Of a DNA stretch of 64,000 nt, positions 1 through 11,485 are shown piece by piece. Position 1 is the stretch's first letter; each line of letters begins with the position of its first letter. The notes beneath the pieces were generated by a model. The model made no database searches, was not told the origin of the DNA, and was given only the letters and a program-made list of their open reading frames with translations. This DNA is from Acanthosepion esculentum (lineage: Eukaryota > Mollusca > Cephalopoda > Sepiida > Sepiidae): contig OZ038507.1 in NCBI GenBank assembly GCA_964036315.1, forward strand, positions 62,265,388 through 62,329,387, in the 5' to 3' direction. The position numbers were made by a program, and so were the translations under genes.

Positions 1-2690
1 GACGAAAAAGGAAGGAAGACTAAAAAGAACGAAATACTAAAAAGAATGAAAGATTAAAAAGAGTGAAAGACTAAATAAACGAAATAATAAAAAGAATGAA
101 AGAAAAAAAAGGAATGAAAGACGAAAAAGAATGAAAGACTAAAAAGAATGAAAGACGAAAAATAATGAAAGACGAAAAAGGAAGGAAGACTAAAAAGAAC
201 GAAATACTAAAAAGAATGAAAGATTAAAAAGAGTGAAAGACTAAATAAACGTAATACTAAAAAGAATGAAAGAAAAAAAGGAATGAAAGACGAAAAAGAA
301 TGAAAGACTAAAAAGAATGAAAGACGAAAAAGAATGAAAGACGAAAAAGGAAGGAAGACTAAAAAGAACGAAATACTAAAAAGAATGAAAGATTAAAAAG
401 AGTGAAAGACTAAATAAACGAAATAATAAAAAGAATGAAAGAAAAAAAAGGAATGAAAGACGAAAAAGAATGAAAGACTAAAAAGAATGAAAGACGAAAA
501 AGAATGAAAGACGAAAAAGGAAGGAAGACTAAAAAGAACGAAATACTAAAAAGAATGAAAGATTAAAAAGAGTGAAAGACTAAATAAACGTAATACTAAA
601 AAGAATGAAAGAAAAAAAAGAATGAAAGACTAAAAAGAATGAAAGACTAAAAAGAATGAAAGACGAAAAAGAATGAAAGACGAAAAAGGAAGGAAGACTA
701 AAAAGAACGAAATACTAAAAAGAATGAAAGATTAAAAAGAGTGAAAGACTAAATAAACGAAATAATAAAAAGAATGAAAGAAAAAAAAGGAATGAAAGAC
801 GAAAAAGAATGAAAGACTAAAAAGAATGAAAGACGAAAAATAATGAAAGACGAAAAAGGAAGGAAGACTAAAAAGAACGAAATACTAAAAAGAATGAAAG
901 ATTAAAAAGAGTGAAAGACTAAATAAACGTAATACTAAAAAGAATGAAAGAAAAAAAGGAATGAAAGACGAAAAAGAATGAAAGACTAAAAAGAATGAAA
1001 GACGAAAAAGAATGAAAGACGAAAAAGGAAGGAAGACTAAAAAGAACGAAATACTAAAAAGAATGAAAGATTAAAAAGAGTGAAAGACTAAATAAACGAA
1101 ATACTAAAAAGAATGAAAGAAAAAAAAGGAATGAAAGACGAAAAAGAATGAAAGACTAAAAAGAATGAAAGACGAAAAATAATGAAAGACGAAAAAGGAA
1201 GGAAGACTAAAAAGAACGAAATACTAAAAAGAATGAAAGATTAAAAAGAGTAAAAGACTAAATAAACGTAATACTAAAAAGAATGAAAGAAAAAAAGGAA
1301 TGAAAGACGAAAAAGAAAGAAAGACTAAAAAGAATGAAAGACGAAAAAGAATGAAAGACGAAAAAGGAAGGAAGACTAAAAAGAACGAAATACTAAAAAG
1401 AACGAAAGATTAAAAAGAGTGAAAGACTAAATAAACGTAATACTAAAAAGAATGAAAGAAAAAAAAGGAATGAAAGACGAAAAAGAATGAAAGACTAAAA
1501 AGAATGAAAGACGAAAAAGAATGAAAGACGAAAAAGGAAGGAAGACTAAAAAGAACGAAATACTAAAAAGAACGAAAGATTAAAAAGAGTGAAAGACTAA
1601 ATAAACGTAATACTAAAAAGAATGAAAGAAAAAAAAGGAATGAAAGACGAAAAAGAATGAAAGACTAAAAAGAATGAAAGACGAAAAAGAATGAAAGACG
1701 AAAAAGGAAGGAAGACTAAAAAGAACGAAATACTAAAAAGAATGAAAGATTAAAAAGAGTGAAAGAGTAAATAAACGAAATACTAAAAAGAATGAAAGAA
1801 AAAAAGGAATGAAAGACGAAAAAGAATGAAAGACTAAAAAGAATGAAAGACGAAAAAGAATGAAAGACGAAAAAGGAAGGAAGACTAAAAAGAACGAAAT
1901 ACTAAAAAGAATGAAAGATTAAAAAGAGTGAAAGACTAAATAAACGTAATACTAAAAAGAATGAAAGAAAAAAAAGGAATGAAAGACGAAAAAGAATGAA
2001 AGACGAAAAAGAATGAAAGACGAAAAAGAATGAAAGACGAAAAAGGAAGGAAGACTAAAAAGAACGAAATACTAAAAAGAATGAAAGATTAAAAAGAGTG
2101 AAAGACTAAATAAACGAAATACTAAAAAGAATGAAAGAAAAAAAAGGAATGAAAGACGAAAAAGAATGAAAGACTAAAAAGAATGAAAGACGAAAAAGAA
2201 TGAAAGACGAAAAAGGAAGGAAGACTAAAAAGAACGAAATACTAAAAAGAATGAAAGATTAAAAAGAGTGAAAGACTAAATAAACGTAATACTAAAAAGA
2301 ATGAAAGAAAAAAAAGGAATGAAAGACGAAAAAGAATGAAAGACTAAAAAGAATGAAAGACGAAAAAGAATGAAAGACGAAAAAGGAAGGAAGACTAAAA
2401 AGAACGAAATACTAAAAAGAATGAAAGATTAAAAAGAGTGAAAGACTAAATAAACGTAATACTAAAAAGAATGAAAGAAAAAAAAGGAATGAAAGACGAA
2501 AAAGAATGAAAGACTAAAAAGAATGAAAGACGAAAAAGAATGAAAGACGAAAAAGGAAGGAAGACTAAAAAGAACGAAATACTAAAAAGAATGAAAGATT
2601 AAAAAGAGTGAAAGACTAAATAAACGAAATACTAAAAAGAATGAAAGAAGAAAAAGAATGAAAGACTAAAAAGAATGAAAGACGAAAAAG
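1..2690. repeat. Purine-rich satellite array, ~170-bp monomer
   Basis: Units beginning GACGAAAAAGGAAGGAAG recur at about 1, 171, 340, 510, 679 and 849 and continue to near 2690, giving about sixteen copies of 169-170 bp. Each monomer is built from a shorter motif close to AAGAATGAAAGACTAA. In the first ~1.2 kb two variants alternate (CGAAATAATA versus CGTAATACTA), a dimeric higher-order period of ~339 bp; the alternation is lost further right. The plus strand is almost free of C and has little T. The array is cut by the window edge. No coding potential is seen. Confidence 0.95.
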
Positions 2691-3245
2691 AGAGAGTAGA
2701 TAACAAGAGAAAGCGAACAAACTATAAAACGATGCGAAATAAGAGATTATATCTTTAATCCAAATGTTTTCCGTTGAAGAAAGAGTTTTTATTGTTTATT
2801 CATTGGGAACAAATAACAATGAAGGATTAGAAAACACAAGGGAAATTCGCTGAGGCAAATTGACAGGCAGGCAAAATGACTGTCAGACAAAGTTTGTTTA
2901 TTTGTTTGTTTTTTTCTGATCTGATAAATCTTATGGCATCGCTGTAGATCAAGTCCTGGGCATTCCCTAAATCTGTCTGCACTAGAAACATTTTCAGACA
3001 CAAGATAGCTGCAAGGAATGACAACACAGATTAAAAAGCAAACTTGACACTGCCTTTTTTTTTTTTTGGCTTAAATGTGTTTTTCATATAGCAGCTTTAG
3101 TTTCTTTTAGTTTTTTTTATTTCTAATTAACTGTTATACATCTTTCAAGTGAATTATTTTCAGTAAAATTTTATGTCACAGAAAACATGCATTTATTTAT
3201 CTCTCTTTTTCACACTCTCTATCCTAGTCTTTTTATATTTTTCTA
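2691..3245. other. No recognised feature
   Basis: Ordinary AT-rich sequence between the satellite and the next microsatellite. It holds short T tracts and no supported gene, tRNA or element boundary. Confidence 0.5.
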
Positions 3246-3249
3246 TCTC

Positions 3250-3600
<351 letters not shown>

Positions 3601-3617
3601 GCTACCGAAATATACGC

Positions 3618-3621
<4 letters not shown>

Positions 3622-3658
<37 letters not shown>
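3622..3658. repeat. (TA)n microsatellite
   Basis: A run of TA that separates the head fragment from the GIY-YIG-like coding fragment, where the reverse transcriptase of a complete element would be expected. Confidence 0.95.
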
Positions 3659-3659
<1 letters not shown>

Positions 3660-3662
<3 letters not shown>

Positions 3663-3920
3663 GGTCACACCACAAACTCGCTTTCACGACGCTTGACACT
3701 ACATTTGAATGATAACTCTAACATTTTTAGACATTTAAAACAACATGCCTGGCCGCATACACAATTCCGGAAAATCCTCGTCGAAAACACAACTATACTT
3801 AAACATGAAAACAATAAACAAAAACTAAAAATTCTTGAAGCTATATACATAAAACAGTTGAAACCTAACCTGAACAAAATAAACTATGAAATCTCCAAAA
3901 ATATCCTTAAATGCCTATAA
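3660..3920 (+). pseudogene. Penelope-like GIY-YIG endonuclease fragment
   Basis: The open frame ending at the stop near 3920 resembles the C-terminal GIY-YIG endonuclease module of Penelope-like retroelements. Visible features are GHTTNSLSRRLTLHL (the second GIY-YIG strand and the helix with its catalytic arginine) and, near the end, LEAIYIKQLKPNLN (the helix with the catalytic glutamate and the usual P-LN). The first GIY strand is replaced by the TA tract, so it cannot be intact. A hammerhead-like motif lies ~230 bp downstream. A near-identical tail recurs at 11775-11870. Another GIY-YIG mobile element is possible. Confidence 0.6.
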
Positions 3921-4200
3921 TTAGTAACAGAAGTCATTGGTTCATACCAACGGCTTTCCATACTCAATACTCATCGGATTCACTCTCGCGTGGTCATGTG
4001 TGACGTCATGAGCTGTCGTGCGATTTTCGCTTTCAGCGTTTTATATGCACGTGTTTATCGTTGCTTGGAAATCATCCATGTAAACAAACAAGACTGTCAT
4101 CAATTTCTCGTTCGTGTATTGCTTAAATATATTGTGTAATTGTCATCTTTGATAATGGCTTATGTAAGCCGAAAGCTTAGATTGGATTAAAAAAAAGTAT
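3921..4200 (+). mobile_element. Penelope-like 3' region / pseudo-LTR with hammerhead-like motif
   Basis: This non-coding block follows the GIY-YIG stop. Most of it is repeated at about 11860-12015, including a CGTGTGACGTCA-type stretch and a GCGATTTTCGCTT segment. A hammerhead-like motif sits near its right end. In Penelope-like elements the terminal repeat lies in this position, and the head fragment that begins at about 4199 would then be the start of the next unit. Confidence 0.5.
4150..4179 (+). ncRNA. Degenerate hammerhead-ribozyme-like motif
   Basis: The order is TTGATAA (in place of CTGANGA), then a perfect stem GGCTTA-TG-TAAGCC, then GAAAGCTTA. The palindrome AGCT after GAA followed by T fits the tiny stem III plus cleavage base of Penelope-type hammerheads. 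Two core bases differ from consensus (C3 and G8), so activity is doubtful. Confidence 0.4.
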
Positions 4201-4323
4201 GTATCAATATTGTGATTTTCTTTCATTGTTTAATGATAATGTTATTAAGATTATCAGACTATATGAAAAAAACTTACATAAAATATATAGACAACACTTA
4301 TCTATATTATTTAATGAAACATG

Positions 4324-4412
<89 letters not shown>

Positions 4413-4420
4413 ATATCAAT
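4199..4420 (+). mobile_element. Penelope-like head fragment ending in (TA)n
   Basis: Reads as a protein start with [19 protein letters not shown] followed by LFNETC, then passes into a TA run at about 4329-4416. It matches 11500-11640 on the opposite strand. The repeated junction with TA DNA at the same place in the element is the notable point. Confidence 0.5.
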
Positions 4421-4699
4421 CTGTTCATACCTATTTATCGATCTACGTCACTCTTTTTATATCGATCTATTTATGTCATTTTTGTATCTATCTATCTACC
4501 TCAGTCTGCTCGTATCAATTGATCTACCTATCTGTAACTATTTATCAATTTATCTATCCTAATCTGTTCATATATAATTATCTATCGATCTATGTCACTC
4601 TTTTTACATATATCTAAGTATGTACGAACCTATTTATTTCAGTTTTTCTATCTATCTCAATCTGTTCATACCTATCGATCTATGTCACTCTTTATATAT

Positions 4700-5080
4700 A
4701 TCCGACTCTCCCGTCGAATTCGACGTATGAAGGTCAAGCAGATCAGTTCCTAGGAAACTGACAGCCCGACGCCAGCACATGAGATTTGATTATAGCGGTG
4801 ATAGAAGGTTTTGTGCAGAACCATCCACACTTTTGAAGGGCCTAATACAGAGATTTGGTTTCACTACGTGCCACACGGTCTTCGCAGGTTTTTTAATTCA
4901 GAGTTGTTCTTCTACTAGGTCAGTTGCCATTCTGTCCTGCTATTTACCCATAGCTGGAGGGAGAAGAGGATTCACACCTTACCCAACAGTAATAGCACAT
5001 AAGTGAATGTAATGAATTCGAGTGGAATTCGAACTCGGCTGTCTGATTCCTCAATCCAAATCTCTATCCATTACTCCACC
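4700..5080 (-). mobile_element. tRNA-derived SINE, minus strand
   Basis: Read on the minus strand, a block from about 5080 down to 4860 has GAGTAATGGATAGAG, GATTTGGATTGAGGAATC and the Pol III B-box-like GAGTTCGAATTCC, followed by TTACATTCACTTATGTG. The plus-strand copy at 9770-10055 shares this order. Near 4707 lies a GACTCTCCCGTCGA motif that recurs near 54691. Cephalopod genomes are rich in such SINEs. Confidence 0.6.
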
Positions 5081-5250
<170 letters not shown>

Positions 5251-5419
5251 ATGAATATATATAGATAGATAGATATATGAATATATATATGTGTGTGTGC
5301 GTGTGTGTATACTGCAGCCCTGTACCTGACTAAAATAAGCCTATTAGGTTTTCCACGAAAATTATCTAATTATTATAGTTAATATCAATGACCGACCAGT
5401 CCAAGTGCATTGCGAGGAG

Positions 5420-5534
5420 AACAGAGAGAGAGAGAGAGAGAGAGAGAGAAGGGGGGAGTGGGAACAGAAAAAAGTGGGAAGAGAGAGGAAGTGGGAAGGG
5501 TGTGCTGTAATTTTGTTCATATCTGTGGGAAGTC

Positions 5535-5578
<44 letters not shown>

Positions 5579-5647
5579 TGATGAGGCTGAGAGAGATATG
5601 AACAGACTGAGATAGATATGAAAAGACAGATACATATGAATAGACTG

Positions 5648-5695
<48 letters not shown>

Positions 5696-5700
5696 CTGAA
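5420..5700. repeat. (GA)n and two (GATA)n microsatellites
   Basis: GA at about 5421-5449, GATA at about 5535-5578 and GATA at about 5650-5694, with GATA-like degenerate sequence between. Protein-like frames rich in SIYLSIYL on the minus strand are translations of GATA repeats. Confidence 0.95.
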
Positions 5701-5739
5701 CTGATAGGTAGATCAGGCAAAACAAATTATACTGTTAGA

Positions 5740-6240
5740 TCTCAGTATAGCAATTCCAACTCCATATAAATTCAGATACAAAACAGTTTATGACTCTCAC
5801 ATTGTTTTCCACTAATTTTACATATTAATGAAAAACCATTCAAGATATTATCGCCTATCATTTTAGGGATTAGACCAATTCATTCTTGTTCTTAAACATC
5901 TAAAGAAAGGCAAATTTCTTAAAATTTTCACAAAGTAAAATATTGATTGTCCTGAAGATATGAGATAATAGATTTAGCATGCCTGTCATGACATGATGCT
6001 GAATAAGTTAGTGTTGCAAACCACTTCAACAGTTTATCGAGGCTGATTCTCATACATCCCCCTCACTGTTGTGACCTTGAACCAGACTGCTTTCTGAAAT
6101 AATTATAAAGCAACAATAATAAGATGGAGTAATAATTAGTAATAAAATAATAGCAATAATGAAGATTGAACTGACCCGGCGCATTGTAATAAAGGCATTA
6201 AAAAAAGATAGAATAAAACTACTACTACTACTACATCTAC
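5740..6240. other. No recognised feature
   Basis: AT-rich sequence with no convincing coding segment. It ends in an (ACT)n then (AAT)n run at about 6222-6259, which forms the left border of the next element. Confidence 0.5.
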
Positions 6241-6263
6241 TACTACTAATAATAATAATATGT

Positions 6264-6814
6264 AACTTTTAAAGGAAGGAAACTGCAAGAAATTGGTATG
6301 AACATCACCCAGACCCGGTTACACAGATAGCGCTTGTACCAATTTTATGGGACGTTAAAATACACACAGACAGAACAATCAAAGCTAATCGCCCAGACAT
6401 CCTGATCAAAGGCCATAAAAACAGAATGTGCTTTCTTATAAACATGGCAGTTCCTGCAGATTTTAAGATCTTAAGAGAAATTATCAAAGTACTGGGATCT
6501 TGAAGTGGAAATCTAAAATATGCGGCACATGAGGACATCAATAATTCCAGTTGTTGGAGCACTCGGATTGATTGGAAAAGATTCCAATAGACTCATTGAA
6601 GGGATTACTGGTAGCTCATGCCTTAAAAAAATGCAAGAAATTGTACTAACAAATACAGCCCACACTTTAGGAAGGGTTATATCTATGTAGAATATGTGCA
6701 GTCTTAGTTTTTTTATCCCCCAAAAATGCTCATTGAAAATGTCATGATGCCATTTCTGACCTTAGGTCTCTGGTCGGAACCCGGAAAGAAATGAGTATAC
6801 AACAGAAACCAAAG

Positions 6815-6869
<55 letters not shown>
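6264..6869 (+). mobile_element. R4/Dong-type LINE 3' end with AAT tail
   Basis: A 5'-truncated non-LTR element with a restriction-like endonuclease (RLE). The peptide runs WYEHHPDPVTQ, ILWDVKIHTDRTIKANRPDILIKGH, then LINMAVPAD, matching the copies at 29.7-33.5 kb. The RLE PD is present, but the second acidic position is Asn (LINMAVP versus LIDMAVP), and stops follow. A shared 3' UTR carries a GACCTTAGGTCTCTGG-like segment and ends in CCAAAGG directly before an (AAT)n run (6816-6869). The left border is also AAT repeat. Confidence 0.75.
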
Positions 6870-6871
<2 letters not shown>

Positions 6872-7214
6872 ATTTACTCTGGGAGAATTCTCTAAAAAAT
6901 TCTTCAGTTGCGAGGAGTCTTGTTAATGTCATGCCTAAAGAACAGAATTCCTATTGAACAACGTCAATATGTGATACTAACATAAAAATAAAGACTACAT
7001 TGCCCCAGCAAGTTGCGATAAAAATCAACAATAATAAAGCAGAGGAAAATTGGATTGATATTAAAACTATGAGAAGTGAAATGATGAAAACAGAAAGTAG
7101 AAGTAAATATTTTTTCAGTGCAATTAATGGCCAGCCCTTCACACCTGATATATTTAAGCACCTTTAAAATGCCCCAAATTATAGGTTATCATTCTCTTCA
7201 TTGTATAGATATTT
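6870..7214. other. No recognised feature
   Basis: AT-rich sequence without supported genes. Short open frames on the minus strand have no recognisable motif. Confidence 0.45.
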
Positions 7215-7440
7215 CTGTGCAAGGCTTCTGATCAAGAGGTTTTCAGGGGCGTAGAATGACCTCTTAATCTTTGATGGTAGCACCCGTTAGGGTCCCAGCT
7301 AAGGGTAAATAATTAACTCCCAAACTGGGTCATGACACTATGAAAGTGTAAAAATAGGTTTTAATACTAGAATTATTTTTTGAAAAATTATTACCAGCTA
7401 TTGCTGGCAATAAGTTTTCATTTTTGAAAACGAAAAACAT
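7215..7440 (-). repeat. Dispersed repeat also at 8.7-9.1 and 36.7-37.0 kb
   Basis: Contains TTAGGGTCCCAGCTAAGGG and then AAAATAGGTTTTAATAC. The same order occurs at 36780-36920 and, inverted, in the duplicated block at 8700-9105. Type unknown. Confidence 0.6.
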
Positions 7441-7539
7441 TACCAACAGTACATTTTGGAAATATATATATATATACATCTTGTGACTCAATAAATAGGC
7501 CCAGAAAATGTTTCTTTCACAGCCATTTGATAAAGTAAA

Positions 7540-7896
7540 ACATGCTTCTCTAATGTGAAGCCTGTGCCTGTCTTTTGCTACACAAATACTTAATTCGAGG
7601 TCGAACTTTAGATAAAAACACACGGATTTCATTCTCAATTGAGAGCAGACGATTTCTGTCTTTGCTCTTGATACTTGTTAAATAAGAAAAGGCTTGCTCA
7701 CGCATGTAAGACGTTGAAAATTCAACAATATAATTGCTTTCCTATGAATAGTAGGAAACTCTTCTTTCACAGAAATCCAGAATTAAAAATAAAAAGTCAA
7801 AAGTGCATTGACTTATCTCACCTGTTCTCGCGGAACCCTTGGGGGCCTTTTGCGGAACCTTAGGGTGTTCCGGGGAAACCCTGTTGAGAAACGCCG
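7540..7896 (-). mobile_element. hAT transposon remnant (transposase C-term and end)
   Basis: On the minus strand around 7720-7555 a broken frame resembles the hAT dimerisation region of ZBED5/SCAND3-like transposases (consensus type FLTNIKSKxRNxLxxExELRVxLSKVxPRIKYLCSKRQAQ), with several stops. At 7822-7896, also minus strand, is GCGTTTCTCAAC followed by GG(T)TTCC and GGTTCCGC blocks, typical of hAT ends. The close spacing of end and C-terminus means an internally deleted or rearranged copy. Boundaries and target duplication are not resolved. Confidence 0.55.
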
Positions 7897-7899
7897 GTC

Positions 7900-8440
7900 T
7901 ATACGATCTGATATAGAAATGTCTTCTTTAAGACCTTCGTTTGAAGTTGTTTTTAATTATAGATCTGAAAAAAAAAACAACAAACTGTTGTATATATCTG
8001 ATAAGACATTTCTGAACGATTTGGACGCCATGCCTTGGGAGAGTCTAGATGTGACGATACTATTTAAGAAAACATGATTCGAGTTCTGAGGTTAATATTC
8101 TGATTTTGTAGCACATCGAGGTGTTGGGTAAAACTACTCCTAGCGCAATCTATTACGTGTTCAGATTCTTTATCTGCAATACTACATTTGGCTTAAGGGA
8201 TTCATACAGAGAGGTATTTGAAGTGTTATTTATTAACTCTATACACTGTACGCACTTTATTTGTTATAAATCATCAAAACTGCGAAGTATTTTGAAGTGT
8301 TATTTATTAATTCTGCATGCGGTGTCTCCTCTCCTTCATACACAACCTCAAATGAATGCCTGCAAATACTGGAAACGTAAATGAACAAACATATTTTATA
8401 AAAGGCTTCTTTCTTCCATGGAGAATATTTTATCACCTCC
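7900..8440. other. No recognised feature
   Basis: Plus-strand pieces resemble the downstream continuation of a degraded transposon, but no motif is clear. A (TG)n run starts at 8443. Confidence 0.35.

Positions 8441-8442
<2 letters not shown>

Positions 8443-8476
<34 letters not shown>
8443..8476. repeat. (TG)n microsatellite
   Basis: About 16 TG units. Confidence 0.95.
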
Positions 8477-8478
<2 letters not shown>

Positions 8479-8699
8479 GTTTGGTTTACAGCATATCAAC
8501 CTCAATGGGTCACTTAATGCCGACAACTTTTTTTTCCTAGTAATATTTTTGTTTTGTCAATATAATATTGTTAATATTTTTTTCCTCAAAAATGTATAGC
8601 TGGTAATATTATTTTTCAAAAACGTATTGTTGGCAATAGTTTTTTTTCTTCTTCAAAAACGTATTGCTAAACGTATATTAATATTTTATAATGCTTTTT

Positions 8700-9106
8700 A
8701 CCTCAGTTACGGGGTTAACTATTTGTCCATAGCTGGGACCCTAACAGGTGCTACCACCCCGGGTCAGGGTGAACCTGGGAACATCAGCAATTAAGAGGTG
8801 GTCCCACGCTCCTCAAAACCTCCTGATCCGAGGCCTTGCTTTTGGACGTAGTTTATCGTCTTACCCTGGACGCGGATGTTGTTTATCGTCATATCCAGGA
8901 CGCGGATGTAGTCTCAGTTTCGGGGTTAACTATTTGCCCATAGCTGGGTCCCTAACAGGTGCTACAACCCCGGGTCAGGGTGGATCTGGGAACACCAACA
9001 TTTAGTGAGGTGGTTCCACGCCCCTCAAAACCTCCTGATCAGAGACCTTGCTGTTGGACGTAGTCTTACCCAGGACGCGGATGCAGTTTATCGTCATACC
9101 CAGGAC

Positions 9107-9172
<66 letters not shown>
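8700..9172 (+). repeat. Tandemly duplicated ~200-bp dispersed repeat, then (TG)n
   Basis: Two copies of a block starting GGGGTTAACTATTTG and containing CCATAGCTGGG and CCTAACAGGTGCTAC begin at about 8711 and 8922. Each ends in variants of CCCAGGACGCGGATG. The inverse orientation occurs at 7215-7335 and 36690-36870. A (TG)n run of about 62 bases follows (9109-9171). No protein is recognised. Confidence 0.7.
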
Positions 9173-9173
<1 letters not shown>

Positions 9174-9309
9174 TATAAATAAACATTGAAATATTAGCAC
9201 ATATAGACTTTCTTGTTTGTCTGACACAATAGGTCGACTTCAGTCGTGATTATAGTCTTTGTGAACTCCATGGTCATGACTATGGACTATATAATAGTTT
9301 TGAATTAAG

Positions 9310-9480
9310 CATTCCCCTTCTCCTAGGCTGGTTGCCAACGACAGCTAGTCTGTCTTCCAATTTAATCCACAGTTTAGTGGCTTTAGAGAAAATATGGATT
9401 CATACGTCTCCCAAGGATTTTTTTGCACCAAATGAACTCCCCCAGAACTCGAATTCGATCTAGATGATTTCTTGCCCGGG
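9310..9480 (-). mobile_element. tRNA-derived SINE fragment, minus strand
   Basis: Minus-strand match to the SINE at 9770, with AACTCGAATTCGATC in the B-box position and GGTTGCCAACGACAGC in the 3' body. Diverged and partial. Confidence 0.45.
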
Positions 9481-9588
9481 GCCGCCAGCCATCACCCCAT
9501 CAGCGTCTGTAATATGTATCTACATACAAGTGAAAATTGTTTGCATTTTCTCTCTCACTCACTCTCTCACTTTGATTCTACCTTTACA

Positions 9589-9591
<3 letters not shown>

Positions 9592-9640
<49 letters not shown>
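9592..9640. repeat. (TC)n microsatellite
   Basis: About 23 CT units. Confidence 0.95.
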
Positions 9641-9643
<3 letters not shown>

Positions 9644-9767
9644 CAATCGCATTTATTATATTAGAATTATTTTACAACACGATGAAGCATGTTGAAATCC
9701 TCCCAGTATTTAATATTGTGAAAGTTATCATTAACAATATTTGTCAAGAATTACAATCTCTACGTTG

Positions 9768-10265
9768 GAGGCCGGGGTAATGGATAGCGACTCGGATTGA
9801 GGAATCGGAGAGCCGAGTTCGAATTCCAATCGAATCCATTACATTCACTTACGTGCTAATACCCTTGGGAAAGGTATGAATCCAGCTATGGGTAAATAGC
9901 AGAACAGACCGGGTTCTATAGCCTTGGTCTACCGCAGAAAGAAATGGCAACCTACTGCGGAAAAAAAATCTGCCTCGTCTGTCATGTATCGAAAGATACA
10001 TGATCGCCTAAGCGTGTACCACGCATGGCACATAACTGACTGACCGACTTTTACGTGCTAATATCCTTGGGAAAGTTATGAATCGTTTTCTTCTCAATGC
10101 TATGGATAAATAACAGGACAGATTGGTTTCTGTAGCCTTGGATGGCAACTTGTCTACCGCAGAAAGAAATGGCAACCTACTGCGGAAAAATATCTACCTC
10201 GTCAGTCATCATATCGAAAGATACATGATCGCCTAAACGTGTATCATGCATGGTACATAACTGAC
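9768..10265 (+). mobile_element. tRNA-derived SINE with duplicated 3' body
   Basis: The head has GGCCGGGGTAATGGATAGCG (A-box region) and GAGTTCGAATTCC (B box). The body runs CCTTGGGAAAGGTATGAATCC, TATGGGTAAATAGCAG, TCTACCGCAGAAAGAAATGG, ACCTACTGCGG and ends at CACATAACTGACTGAC. The body, without the tRNA-like head, is repeated at about 10050-10268. This is the best-preserved SINE in the window. Transcription by Pol III is known for such families but not shown here. Confidence 0.75.
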
Positions 10266-10269
10266 TGAC

Positions 10270-10930
10270 ATTTTGTTCAATTTCACAAACCAATCGATGA
10301 AATTTGAATAAGCTGATTTGTTTGGACAAATACTTTCACAAAAACCCTACTTCTTGGTTTAATAATGTCTTTAATTTAACTTATTTTTAAAGGATTTCAT
10401 GTTAAAAACGTATTTTTTAATTTGGTTTCGTTCGGTCTATTTTAGAGGGTGAGACGATTGGATGGACGGATGGATAGACTAACGGAAGTCAAAGAATTTC
10501 ATACATAGATTGGTTCAAGAATCATCAAAGTTCAATGCTGTATACAAATTCTTCAGTGAGACTAAAAAATAGACTTTATCTATTACACCAGCTCAGGTGC
10601 AGTTGCTGAGTACCTCGCAAAGAAAACTGTCGGCAGTGATCCTAAATCAACCACATCTACTAAGTGCTGAAGGCAGATAACTGTCACAATTGACAAAGGG
10701 GCTAACAGCTTTTGGCTGCTACTTCCTGGACAGGAACTTGATGTAGTTATGGGAAAATAGTTCTCACTCACAAGTCACTGTCAACCATTGATCTGTCATT
10801 GAGCATGAAGAGAAAAGTAGATTCATTTCAGTGACAAATGACATTTGTCCGAAATGAAGACAAATAATTTCAGCTAGAACTCAGACTTTATTGATTCTAT
10901 TTTCCTTAGTTCTTCAGTTAGAGCGATATG
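10270..10930. other. No recognised feature
   Basis: Non-repetitive AT-rich DNA with a slightly GC-richer block at 10590-10760. No supported coding sequence or element ends. Confidence 0.4.
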
Positions 10931-10935
10931 AATGT

Positions 10936-11039
10936 ATATATATATATATATCAAGAGAGAGAGAGAGAGAGAGAGTGAGAGAGATAGAGAAATAGATGGA
11001 TAGACAGATAGCTAGACACGAACTGAGATATGTAAAAAA

Positions 11040-11104
<65 letters not shown>

Positions 11105-11240
11105 CAGATAGACAGAGAAAGACAGAGAGGGACTGAGATTAATAGATAAATATATAGATAGATCGATATGAATGGACTGATATATATAGCGAGAGAGTGA
11201 GAGAGAGAGACAGAGTGGAGTCTGATATATATATTTGTAA
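10936..11240. repeat. Cluster of TA, GA and GATA microsatellites
   Basis: TA at about 10936-10952 and 11042-11072, GA at about 10956-10985 and 11073-11104, with GATAGA-type degenerate repeats around them. Confidence 0.9.
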
Positions 11241-11446
11241 ACAGTGACTATTACGGCTAATAATGCAAGACTCTTCGGTAAATCGAATCCAGTTCTCTCA
11301 GTCACTGCGTGTTTATCTAAAAAGAAATACGTTTAAATTCACCTTCATCCCTGCCGTGCGCCAACGGCTTAGTGGCAGTATACCCCGACTGACGTAATTC
11401 AGTCGAGTTTCGATCCTAGGTTGAGGCAACCGGACGTCTAGCCACA

Positions 11447-11475
11447 CTGATGAGCTGTGATACCGCGAAACAGTC
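11447..11475 (+). ncRNA. Hammerhead-ribozyme-like motif with intact core
   Basis: Shows CTGATGA, then GC-...-GC as a short stem II around a TGTGATACC loop, then GAAAC and AGTC. Both invariant core strings are intact, and the cleavage triplet would be GTC ending at 11475. Three bases just before the core (ACA) can pair with TGT just after it as a minimal stem I. Stem II is weak in this copy. It lies next to Penelope-like fragments. Confidence 0.5.
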
Positions 11476-11485
11476 TGTCTGTGGA

